Shown: positions 1-5,990 of the stretch, piece by piece
Position numbering within the stretch: position 1 is the first letter of the stretch
Layout: each line of letters begins with the position of its first letter
DNA from: an uncultured Lachnospiraceae bacterium
Lineage (GTDB): Bacteria > Bacillota_A > Clostridia > Lachnospirales > Lachnospiraceae
Assembly: GCA_902795985.1 (NCBI GenBank)
Contig: CADBNG010000221.1
Coordinates: 1-7,255 of the forward strand
Length of the DNA stretch: 7,255 nucleotides
Reading direction: 5' to 3'
The notes under the pieces: generated by a model
The model's database searches: none
Told to the model about the DNA's origin: nothing
What the model saw: only the letters and a program-made list of their open reading frames with translations
Translations under genes and position numbers: made by a program

Positions 1-331
1 GTTTACCGCCTGCCAGGGTATGCCCGGCGATATGATCAAAAGAGCCGGCGGAATCTCCATCTTTGATGATATTGAAAAAGGCTGGGCGACACCGAGCTGG
101 GAAGAAGTTGTAGAACGTGATCCCGACGTGATCCTGATTCTGAATTACACTTATGAAGATACCGCGGAGAAAGAAGAATTCTTAAAGACAAATGACGCAA
201 CCAAGAATCTCCGTGCAGTTCAGGAAGGAAAGATCTATTCCGCATGCTGCTCTGATATGCAGGGCTCTGCAGGCAGCGCCGGAACAGTAGAGATCATGGC
301 AAAACAGTTCTATCCGGAAAAATTCAATTAA
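1..331 (+). CDS. ABC transporter substrate-binding protein, C-terminal part (5' truncated by window edge)
   Basis: The reading frame is open from base 2, giving 109 residues of the C-terminal lobe of a periplasmic-binding-protein-like (BtuF/FepB/FhuD class) solute receptor; the N-terminus lies outside the window. In Gram-positives such proteins are lipid-anchored and deliver a metal chelate or corrinoid to a FecCD permease. Visible signs are the 'W-x-x-V-x-x-x-DPDVILIL' segment typical of the second lobe, then the 'NLRAVQEGKIY' segment near the end, where the family has a conserved 'A V k n g r V y' strand. The second binding protein of the window has the parallel motif 'LEKIIEEDPEYIFII'. Its matching permease and ATPase follow, so this is the receptor of importer A. 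A methionine at base 20 is internal, not the start. Family is confident; substrate is unknown. Confidence 0.88.
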   Translation, partial: FTACQGMPGDMIKRAGGISIFDDIEKGWATPSWEEVVERDPDVILILNYTYEDTAEKEEFLKTNDATKNLRAVQEGKIYSACCSDMQGSAGSAGTVEIMAKQFYPEKFN

Positions 332-364
332 TGAATTATCGGATAAAACATTGCAACAGACTTT

Positions 365-403
365 ATATCAGGATTCCCGCAGCTGCTGCGGGAATCCTGA
401 TAT
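365..403 (+). promoter_or_regulatory. Intercistronic stem-loop (perfect 18-bp hairpin, no T-tract)
   Basis: Bases 365-382 pair perfectly with 386-403 around a 3-base loop, with a GC-rich upper stem (GGATTCCCGC / GCGGGAATCC). No run of T follows on either strand, so it is not a textbook intrinsic terminator. It lies in the 96-base gap between the binding-protein stop and the permease start. Inference: it protects the 3' end of the binding-protein mRNA or partly attenuates transcription, so that more receptor than permease is made. A leaky terminator is the main alternative. Confidence 0.75.
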
Positions 404-427
404 CCGAGAGAAAATGAGAGCGGAATT

Positions 428-1501
428 ATGGCAAAAATAAAAAGGTCTTTGTTTCCATTGCAGAAGAATTCACAGTATGGGGCGTTTTGCGTGATCATGG
501 CTGTGGCTGCGCTGTTTGCGCTTATTCTGGCAGCAAAACTTGGCAGCGTTGATATGAATTTTGCGACCATATGGAAAGTCGTGATCAATGAGCTTTCCGG
601 TAAAGAAGTTTATGAAATGACCTGGGCAAGCAGTGCGGAATCGATCATCTGGGATATCCGTGTTCCACGTGTTCTCACTGCCCTGATCGTTGGCGCAGGA
701 CTTTCTCTGTGCGGTATCCTGATGCAGGCCCTTACCAAAAACCCTTTGGCAGATCCTTATGTACTGGGTATTTCACAAGGTGCTTCTGCCGGCGCGGTTT
801 CCGTTATAATGTACGGATATCTTTCGTTCCTGGGCGGATACGGCACAATGGTCGGCGCTTTTGGAGGCGCGGTGATATCCATCATACTGGCGACGCGTAT
901 TGCGACGATCCGAAACAAAGTAACAGCGACGCAGCTTGTTCTGGCAGGCATAGCAGTTTCTGCCCTGTTCGGAGCGCTGACAAATCTGATGATCTACCAT
1001 ACCAAGACCGGTTCCGATAAAGTTAAAACCGCTACTTACTGGATGATGGGATCCTTAAGCGGCGCGTCATGGAACAAGCTTCAATATGTGACCATTGCCT
1101 TTGCGGTATGCCTGTTTTTTATTTTGATGCTTTCCAAGAAACTTGATGTACTGCTTTTGGGCGATGACGTGGCGGTCACGGTAGGCCTGAATACGGACCG
1201 TCTTAAAATGACGATCATTCTCCTTGCGACACTGCTTACCGGCGTTATTGTTTCCGTCAGCGGAACGATCGGTTTTGTGGGGCTGACTATCCCGCATATA
1301 ACCCGGTCGATCGTAGGAACGAAGCATAAGCGTCTGATACCTGCTTCGTGTCTTGTAGGCGGGGTATTCCTGGTATTTGCGGATATCGTTTCCCGCGTGC
1401 TTGTAGCACCGGAAGAACTGCCGATCGGTGTTGTTTCCGCTTTTATCGGAGCGCCGTTCTTCCTGTATCTGATCCGCAGGTCACATAAGTCCGGAGGTTG
1501 A
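428..1501 (+). CDS. FecCD-family ABC transporter permease (importer A)
   Basis: This 357-residue polytopic protein is the membrane channel of a type II (BtuC/FecCD/FhuB-like) importer for iron-siderophore, heme or corrinoid-type substrates. It has a short basic N-terminus (KIKR), a first membrane segment at about residues 20-37, and the family block 'RVPR..tALIVGAGLSLCGILMQ' at about 78-100. 'NPLADPYVLGISQGAS' follows at 105-120, then 'LGDDVAVTVGL' near 244-254. 'GTIGFVGLTIPHITR' at 279-293 and 'LPIGVVSAFIGAPFFLYLI' at 331-349 complete the set; the GFVGL/IPH region includes the coupling helices that touch the ATPase. Length fits the family (about 330-360). The ATG at 428 has only a modest GAGAG ribosome site 7 bases upstream. 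The ATPase gene begins three bases after the stop. Substrate cannot be assigned. Confidence 0.95.
   Translation: MAKIKRSLFPLQKNSQYGAFCVIMAVAALFALILAAKLGSVDMNFATIWKVVINELSGKEVYEMTWASSAESIIWDIRVPRVLTALIVGAGLSLCGILMQALTKNPLADPYVLGISQGASAGAVSVIMYGYLSFLGGYGTMVGAFGGAVISIILATRIATIRNKVTATQLVLAGIAVSALFGALTNLMIYHTKTGSDKVKTATYWMMGSLSGASWNKLQYVTIAFAVCLFFILMLSKKLDVLLLGDDVAVTVGLNTDRLKMTIILLATLLTGVIVSVSGTIGFVGLTIPHITRSIVGTKHKRLIPASCLVGGVFLVFADIVSRVLVAPEELPIGVVSAFIGAPFFLYLIRRSHKSGG
1493..1497 (+). promoter_or_regulatory. Ribosome binding site that fixes the ATPase A start at 1504
   Basis: GGAGG ends at 1497, directly against an in-frame TTG at 1498 and 6 bases before the ATG at 1504. Only the ATG has workable spacing. 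The site lies inside the last codons of the permease gene, which suggests translational coupling. Confidence 0.85.
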
Positions 1502-1503
1502 GT

Positions 1504-2286
1504 ATGAAGCTTGAAGTAAAAGATATTACCTATTCGATCGATTCAAAACTGATCGTCGACGGCGTGAGCCTCGGTATTAAAGAAGGGGATTTTGTCGGCC
1601 TTGTAGGGCCTAACGGCTGCGGAAAATCCACCTTGCTGAAAAATATATACAAAGTCTATCATCCGGACTCAGGAGCTGTTTATATTGACGGAAAGGATGT
1701 TTCGACTTTGACGAGCCGGGAGACGGCGAAAGAAATGTCTGTCATGCAGCAGGAAAACAATGTTGAATTCGATATGCCTGTTTATGACATGGTCATGCTC
1801 GGACGCTTTGCCCACCAGAGATTCATGCACACAGACAAGATAAAGGAACGGCAGATCGTACTGGACGCAATAAAGGAAGTGGGGCTGGAAGGCTACGAAG
1901 ACCGAAGCTTTTTATCCCTGTCCGGCGGTGAAAAACAGAGGACTCTGGTAGCGAGAGCGCTGGTGCAGCAGGCGCAGCTTATTATTCTGGATGAGCCGAC
2001 CAATCATCTTGATATCGGGTATCAGTACCAGATCATGAACATTTTAAAAAGCCAGAATCTTACGGTTTTTTCATCGGTCCACGATCTGAATGTCGCGTCA
2101 TGCTACTGTGATAAAATCATCCTGATGAAGAAAGGGCAGATCGTTTATACGGGAACGCCTGAAGAAGTATTTACGACAGATAGGATCCGGGAGCTGTTCG
2201 GAATCGATACACAGATCAATGTGAATCCGGTTACGAAAAAACCGAACATCATTTTCCTGCCGGAACTGAGGGGTTTTCAAAGATAG
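1504..2286 (+). CDS. ABC transporter ATP-binding protein (FepC/BtuD-like, importer A)
   Basis: This 260-residue nucleotide-binding subunit powers importer A from the cytoplasmic face. All catalytic motifs are intact: Walker A GPNGCGKST at residues 35-43, Q-loop glutamine at about 82-83, signature LSGGEKQR at 139-146, Walker B LIILDEP at 159-165 and the switch histidine H193 (SVHD). The NHLD D-loop follows Walker B, as usual in the iron-siderophore/B12 subfamily. The C-terminal segment from about residue 215 (TGTPEEVFT...LF) is the common tail of FepC/BtuD-type ATPases. The frame is open to a TTG at 1498, but that codon abuts the Shine-Dalgarno, so the ATG at 1504 is chosen. The chelatase gene follows after 48 bases. 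Confidence 0.95.
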   Translation: MKLEVKDITYSIDSKLIVDGVSLGIKEGDFVGLVGPNGCGKSTLLKNIYKVYHPDSGAVYIDGKDVSTLTSRETAKEMSVMQQENNVEFDMPVYDMVMLGRFAHQRFMHTDKIKERQIVLDAIKEVGLEGYEDRSFLSLSGGEKQRTLVARALVQQAQLIILDEPTNHLDIGYQYQIMNILKSQNLTVFSSVHDLNVASCYCDKIILMKKGQIVYTGTPEEVFTTDRIRELFGIDTQINVNPVTKKPNIIFLPELRGFQR

Positions 2287-2322
2287 ATTTCTGCAAACAA
2301 TATCCGATGATAAGTTTATAAT

Positions 2323-2327
2323 AGGAG
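2323..2327 (+). promoter_or_regulatory. Ribosome binding site of the chelatase gene
   Basis: AGGAG stands 7 bases before the ATG at 2335 and only 4 before an in-frame GTG at 2332. Spacing favours the ATG, so the protein begins MKNALVVVSF with a single methionine. Confidence 0.75.
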
Positions 2328-2334
2328 AATAGTG

Positions 2335-3108
2335 ATGAAAAATGCGCTTGTTGTCGTAAGTTTTGGAACATCTGTTCCGGAAGCGGAAGCGGCAATCCTT
2401 AATGTAGAAAACACGATGCGGGAGAAGCTCAGCGATTATATTGTTTTAAGAGCTTTTACCAGCCGTATAATCTGTAGAAAGCTGGCAGCGGAAGGCAGAC
2501 CGGTCCTCAGTCCGGAAGAAGCCTTTGAAAAGCTTGCTGCAGAAGGAGCAGCACAGGTGATCGTTCAGCCGACTCACATCACGCCGGGAGAAGAATTTGA
2601 CAAGCTTTGCCGTATCGCAGACCAGTATCGCAGCCGTTTTGAGACCCTGAAGATCGGAAAACCGCTGATCAGCGATAAGCAGGACCTTCTGGAAACTGCC
2701 GGCAGCATCTGGGATCACTATGGAACAGAACTGAAAGACCAGGAAGCACTTGTTTTAATGGGCCATGGCTCCGGTCATATCGCCGGGATGATCTATGGAG
2801 CGCTTCAGACCGCTTTTCGGATCTCCGGGAAGGATCAGGTCTTTGTGGGAACAGTTGAGGGCTGGCCTGCGCTTGCAGATTGTATTTTGCAGCTGAAAGC
2901 AGGTGGATATAAGACCGTTCATCTTGCTCCGCTTATGCTGGTCGCAGGAGATCACGTACGCAATGATATGGCCGGTGACGGGAAAGACAGCTGGAAAAGC
3001 ATACTGGAAGCAGAAGGCTTTGAAGTGATCTGCCATATCGAAGGAATGGGTCTCTGGAGCAGCACGGCTTCATTGTATCTGCAGCATATGCAGAAAGCGA
3101 TGGAATAA
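2335..3108 (+). CDS. cbiK: Sirohydrochlorin cobaltochelatase, CbiK type (class II chelatase)
   Basis: This 257-residue protein matches anaerobic cobaltochelatase CbiK, which inserts Co2+ into sirohydrochlorin early in oxygen-independent cobalamin synthesis; family members can also accept other metals such as iron. The N-terminus 'LVVVSFGTS' (5-13) is the family hallmark. Metal-binding and catalytic residues are present: H144 in 'LMGHGSGH', H207 in 'LMLVAGDHVRNDMAGD', and an acidic pair E86/E87, matching the His/Glu/His set known for Salmonella CbiK. Length is close to the usual 260 or so. There is no signal peptide, so it should be cytoplasmic, unlike the exported CbiK form of Desulfovibrio. 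It lies between two complete ABC importers, 48 bases after one and 14 before the next. This suggests co-expression with uptake of a corrinoid, tetrapyrrole or metal chelate. Iron insertion for siroheme is a real alternative to cobalt. Confidence 0.93.
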   Translation: MKNALVVVSFGTSVPEAEAAILNVENTMREKLSDYIVLRAFTSRIICRKLAAEGRPVLSPEEAFEKLAAEGAAQVIVQPTHITPGEEFDKLCRIADQYRSRFETLKIGKPLISDKQDLLETAGSIWDHYGTELKDQEALVLMGHGSGHIAGMIYGALQTAFRISGKDQVFVGTVEGWPALADCILQLKAGGYKTVHLAPLMLVAGDHVRNDMAGDGKDSWKSILEAEGFEVICHIEGMGLWSSTASLYLQHMQKAME

Positions 3109-3122
3109 AAAGGGATAACGAG

Positions 3123-4130
3123 ATGAATAGACATACTTTGAAACAACGGATCGCATTAGTGTTGACATTCCTTGCGGTCATGACCCTTTTATCCGGCTGC
3201 GAAGTGGAAAAAAAGAAAGGCGAAAGCATTTCAGCTGCTGATCCGGCAGGATCGGTTTCTTCAGAAGAGAAGTCTTTAATTACGGAATGGCAGATCACCG
3301 ATGATCTGGGAAGAACCGTAACAGGGACGGAGAAGTCTGTGAAAGCAGCGGCATTGACGGCAAGTTTTGCCCAGACATGGCTTTTGGCAGGCGGAGAACT
3401 TGCGGCGGCTCCGACGGATGCGTGGGAAGATTTAAAACTGGATCTGGATGAAAGCGTCAGGGACCTGGGGAAATACAATGAGATCAACCAGGAGATGCTC
3501 TTTCTTTCAGAACCGGATCTTGTGATCGCCAGCTCTAAGACAAGCAATCATATGGAGTTGATGGATGCGCTTGAAAGAACAGGGATCCCCTCAGTTTACT
3601 TTGAGGTAAATTCTTTTGATGATTATCTAAGAATGCTGAAGATCTGTACGGATATTACCGGCAGAGAGGATCTCTATAAAACAAACGGGACAGCTGTAGA
3701 AGAGAGAGTCAATAAAGCGATTCAAACAGCACAAAAAAGCGGGAAAACGCCAAAAGTGCTTCTTCTTCGGACGACCGGTATGGGCGTAAAGGCAAAAGGC
3801 TCGGATGGAGCGGTTGCCGGATTGATCCTTCGCGATCTGGGATGTATTAATATAGCGGATGGAAGCGATCTTTTGGACGAGTTAAGTCTGGAGAAGATCA
3901 TAGAAGAGGATCCGGAATATATTTTTATTATTCAGCAGGGAAATGACCAGGAAGAATCGGAACGTGCCATAAGGGAGAATCTTTCCGGCAATCCGGCATG
4001 GAAGGAACTTTCTGCTGTAAAAGAAGACCGTGTTTTCTGGCTTGACAGGTATTTATACCAGTTCAAACCGAATAACCGCTGGGGCGAGGCTTATGAAGGA
4101 CTGGAAGAAATCTTATTCGGCACGGAATGA
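3123..4130 (+). CDS. ABC transporter substrate-binding lipoprotein (importer B)
   Basis: This 335-residue protein is an extracellular lipid-anchored receptor of the BtuF/FepB class. Residues 1-25 form a signal peptide: a basic start (MNRHTLKQR), a hydrophobic core, and lipobox LLSGC with the lipidated cysteine C26. A short charged linker (27-55) follows, then 'DDLGRTVT' (60-67), the usual first strand of the family. 'EMLFLSEPDLVIASS' (124-138) is the conserved first-lobe segment, a long connecting helix spans about 165-205, and 'LEKIIEEDPEYIFII' (256-270) lies in the second lobe. An AGGG ribosome site stands 8 bases before the ATG. The permease start lies inside the last 38 bases of this gene. 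It differs clearly from the first binding protein of the window, so it may bind another ligand or another form of the same one. Substrate is not assignable. Confidence 0.94.
   Translation: MNRHTLKQRIALVLTFLAVMTLLSGCEVEKKKGESISAADPAGSVSSEEKSLITEWQITDDLGRTVTGTEKSVKAAALTASFAQTWLLAGGELAAAPTDAWEDLKLDLDESVRDLGKYNEINQEMLFLSEPDLVIASSKTSNHMELMDALERTGIPSVYFEVNSFDDYLRMLKICTDITGREDLYKTNGTAVEERVNKAIQTAQKSGKTPKVLLLRTTGMGVKAKGSDGAVAGLILRDLGCINIADGSDLLDELSLEKIIEEDPEYIFIIQQGNDQEESERAIRENLSGNPAWKELSAVKEDRVFWLDRYLYQFKPNNRWGEAYEGLEEILFGTE
4084..4089 (+). promoter_or_regulatory. Candidate ribosome binding site inside the binding-protein gene, for permease B
   Basis: GCGAGG, within a longer purine- and G-rich stretch from 4081, lies 3 bases before the ATG at 4093. 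The spacing is short, so the site is plausible rather than strong. Translation by ribosomes finishing the upstream gene may matter more. Confidence 0.4.
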
Positions 4131-5109
4131 TGCCCATATTATGCTGCTGGCTCTGCTGTTTCTGCTGGCAGCTTTTTTATTGAATCTATGTCTGGGAGCA
4201 TCAGGGCTTTCTTTATCGGAGCTGATCCGGGTGTTGGGCAGCGGACCGAATACAACGGCTGCGGGAAGGATCGTCTGGTACGTTCGTCTGCCGAGGATCG
4301 CGGCAGGAATGCTGGCCGGGGCCGGCCTTTCGGTTTCAGGTGTTATCATCCAAAAAGTACTGGCAAATCCGCTGGCATCTCCCGGTATCATCGGAATCAA
4401 CGCAGGAGCGTCTCTTGCGGTGACTATTTGCTGTGCTGTCGGAAACTATTATGCCTGGATGATTGCCGGATCTGCGTTTTCCGGCGCTGTTATCTCTACA
4501 TTTCTTGTCGTATTAGCCTCACAGAAAAGCGGAGCGTCACGTACGACAGTACTGCTTGGAGGAATCGCCGTATCGGCAAGCCTGACGGCGGTACGGGAAG
4601 CAATCGTTACTATGATCCCGAACGCCGGCGTTGCCAGTACAGATTTCCGCATGGGAGGTTTCTCTTCCGTGGATCAGTCCAGACTTCTTCCTGCAGCGAT
4701 CCTGATCCTTGCGGGGATCATCCTCGCTGTCATGTTTGCCAATGATCTGGAGATCCTTTCTCTTGGGGATGATACTGCGCATTCGCTTGGCGTGCGCACG
4801 GTCTTTACCAGGAATCTTTTTCTGACAGCAGCTGCGCTCCTTGCCGGTGCAAGTGTTTCTTTCGCAGGCTGTCTCAGTTTCGTTGGCCTTATCGTTCCAA
4901 ATCTGACAAAACTGATCACAGGCGGGGAGAGTACGAAACATATCGTTTTCAGTGCTCTTTTCGGGGCTGCGTTTGTATCGGTTTGCGATCTGGCAGCCAG
5001 AATGATATTTGCTCCTTATGAAATGCCGGCAGGAATTTTTATCAGCATGATCGGCGGACCATTCTTTATCTGGCTGCTCTTCAAAAGAAAGGATAAAAAA
5101 AGATGGTAA
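4093..5109 (+). CDS. FecCD-family ABC transporter permease (importer B)
   Basis: This is the membrane channel of the second type II importer. From the ATG at 4093 it has 338 residues, the normal family length: a basic cytoplasmic start (MKDWKKSYSAR), then a first membrane segment at about 17-35. Family blocks are 'RLPRIAAGMLAGAGLSVSG' (65-83), 'NPLASPGIIGINAGAS' (92-107), 'LGDDTAHSLGV' (224-234), 'SFVGLIVPNLTK' (262-273) and 'MPAGIFISMIGGPFFIWLLF' (311-330). The frame is open back to an ATG at 4030, but that would add 21 unlike residues and a 101-base overlap, so 4093 is preferred; an ATG at 4141 would remove the basic start and lacks a ribosome site. The gene overlaps the binding-protein gene by 38 bases and the ATPase gene by 7. 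That favours translational coupling. It is a diverged paralogue of the first permease. Confidence 0.93.
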   Translation: MKDWKKSYSARNDAHIMLLALLFLLAAFLLNLCLGASGLSLSELIRVLGSGPNTTAAGRIVWYVRLPRIAAGMLAGAGLSVSGVIIQKVLANPLASPGIIGINAGASLAVTICCAVGNYYAWMIAGSAFSGAVISTFLVVLASQKSGASRTTVLLGGIAVSASLTAVREAIVTMIPNAGVASTDFRMGGFSSVDQSRLLPAAILILAGIILAVMFANDLEILSLGDDTAHSLGVRTVFTRNLFLTAAALLAGASVSFAGCLSFVGLIVPNLTKLITGGESTKHIVFSALFGAAFVSVCDLAARMIFAPYEMPAGIFISMIGGPFFIWLLFKRKDKKRW

Positions 5110-5882
5110 CGGTAAGCGGACTGAATGTTTCTTATGGGAATGAAGAGGTGCTGCATGATATTAACGCTTCTTTTCCGGAAGGAAAAATATCGATGATCAT
5201 CGGACCGAACGGCTGCGGAAAAAGCACTTTATTAAAAACACTGATGCGGCTTATTCCTTATCGATCCGGATCGATATCTGTGAATGGAAACGATCTCTCT
5301 TCATTTTCACCGAAGGATCTTGCAAAACAGATTGCTTATCTGCCCCAAAGCCGCAATATTCCTGACATTACTGTAGCGCGCATGGTCATGCACGGACGTT
5401 TTCCCTATCTCGGATATCCGAGAACGTATTCAAAAGAAGACCATCATCTGGTCAGGCAGGCTCTTGAAGAACTTGGGATCGCGCATCTGTCTGCAAAAAA
5501 AATGGAACAGTTATCCGGGGGACAAAGACAGAAAGTGTATCTTGCTATGGCTATGGTCCAGCAGACGGATATCATACTGATGGACGAGCCGACGACATAC
5601 CTTGATATCCGAAATCAGTTTGAAATGCTGGATTATGCGAAAAAACTGGCGGAACAGAAAAAAACGGTCATCATGATCCTTCATGATTTTGATGAGGTTT
5701 TTCAATATGCGGACCAGATCCTTTTAATGGAGAACGGTTCTGTATGCATGGCCGGGGAGGCAAAAACGGTTATGCAATCCGCTGCCATAGAAAAAGTGTT
5801 TGATGTTAAACCGGTCATTTATGAAATCGACGGTATCTCTCATTGTACAGTCCGTCCTGTGCAGCAGGAGTCCAAAGACTGA
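5103..5882 (+). CDS. ABC transporter ATP-binding protein (FepC/BtuD-like, importer B)
   Basis: This 259-residue ATPase completes importer B. Motifs are intact: Walker A GPNGCGKST at residues 34-42, Q-loop Q82, signature LSGGQRQK at 137-144, Walker B IILMDEP at 157-163 and switch histidine H194 (ILHD). 'MHGRFPYLGYPRTYSKED' (96-113) is the characteristic stretch after the Q-loop of iron-siderophore/B12 ATPases. The start overlaps the permease stop by 7 bases, with AAAGG 10 bases upstream. The signature differs from the first ATPase (LSGGEKQR), so the two are old paralogues rather than a recent duplication. After its stop comes a 108-base gap with a new promoter and no clear terminator, so some read-through into the sulfur genes is possible. 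Confidence 0.95.
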   Translation: MVTVSGLNVSYGNEEVLHDINASFPEGKISMIIGPNGCGKSTLLKTLMRLIPYRSGSISVNGNDLSSFSPKDLAKQIAYLPQSRNIPDITVARMVMHGRFPYLGYPRTYSKEDHHLVRQALEELGIAHLSAKKMEQLSGGQRQKVYLAMAMVQQTDIILMDEPTTYLDIRNQFEMLDYAKKLAEQKKTVIMILHDFDEVFQYADQILLMENGSVCMAGEAKTVMQSAAIEKVFDVKPVIYEIDGISHCTVRPVQQESKD

Positions 5883-5917
5883 CAGAGGAAATAAAAGAGT
5901 CGTATCAGACCCATAAA

Positions 5918-5936
5918 ACCTATTGACATAGTAGGT
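5918..5936 (+). promoter_or_regulatory. Palindrome over the -35 box, candidate operator
   Basis: ACCTA (5918-5922) is the inverse complement of TAGGT (5932-5936), centred on base 5927, with one further matching pair inside (T5924/A5930). The arms flank and cover the -35 hexamer, so a bound protein would block RNA polymerase. Rrf2-family regulators of sulfur and Fe-S genes often use AT-rich dyads in such positions. That link is inference; no regulator gene is visible here. Confidence 0.45.
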
Positions 5937-5951
5937 GAATGATGATACTTT
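5923..5951 (+). promoter_or_regulatory. Sigma-A-type promoter of the sulfur-transfer operon
   Basis: A perfect -35 TTGACA (5923-5928) is followed after 17 bases by TACTTT (5946-5951). This matches the three most conserved -10 positions (T1, A2, T6) and is preceded by TGA (5943-5945), an extended -10. Transcription would begin near 5957-5960, leaving a leader of about 30 bases before the ATG at 5991. A -10 at GATACT (5944-5949) is an alternative but gives a 15-base spacer. Confidence 0.7.
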
Positions 5952-5978
5952 GCATTTAAGATCCAATCTTAAAAATGC
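5952..5978 (+). promoter_or_regulatory. Leader hairpin directly before the ribosome binding site
   Basis: GCATTTAAGAT (5952-5962) pairs with 5966-5978 across a 3-base loop: 11 base pairs with a two-A bulge on the right side. It is AT-rich and has no following T-tract. It ends one base before the GGAGGG ribosome site (5979-5984). The left arm may begin upstream of the transcription start, so only part of it may be in the RNA. Alternatively it is a DNA dyad bound by a regulator. Confidence 0.45.
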
Positions 5979-5990
5979 GGAGGGATAGAT

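Noticed and set aside
365..403. Intrinsic transcription terminator
   Set aside because: The stem is strong but the bases after it (CCGAGAGAAA) hold no T-run, and the minus strand also lacks one. The permease downstream needs the same transcript or another promoter, and none was found.
1498..1503. Upstream TTG start for ATPase A
   Set aside because: The TTG directly touches the GGAGG ribosome site, leaving no spacing. The ATG at 1504 has 6 bases and gives the normal N-terminus.
2317..2322. Perfect TATAAT before cbiK as an internal promoter
   Set aside because: No good -35 lies 17 bases upstream, and transcription would begin at about 2329, beyond the AGGAG ribosome site, so the transcript would lose it. 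It is probably AT-rich chance sequence.
2933..3547. 204-codon open frame on the minus strand
   Set aside because: It spans the junction of cbiK and the receptor gene, has low-complexity serine-rich content and no recognisable domain. It is a shadow of the + strand genes.
4030..4092. Longer N-terminus for permease B from the ATG at 4030
   Set aside because: It would add 21 non-family residues and overlap the receptor gene by 101 bases; the start at 4093 gives the usual length and a basic cytoplasmic start.
5883..5917. Terminator after ATPase B
   Set aside because: No stem followed by T-rich sequence was found in this stretch, so the end of the transporter transcript cannot be placed.
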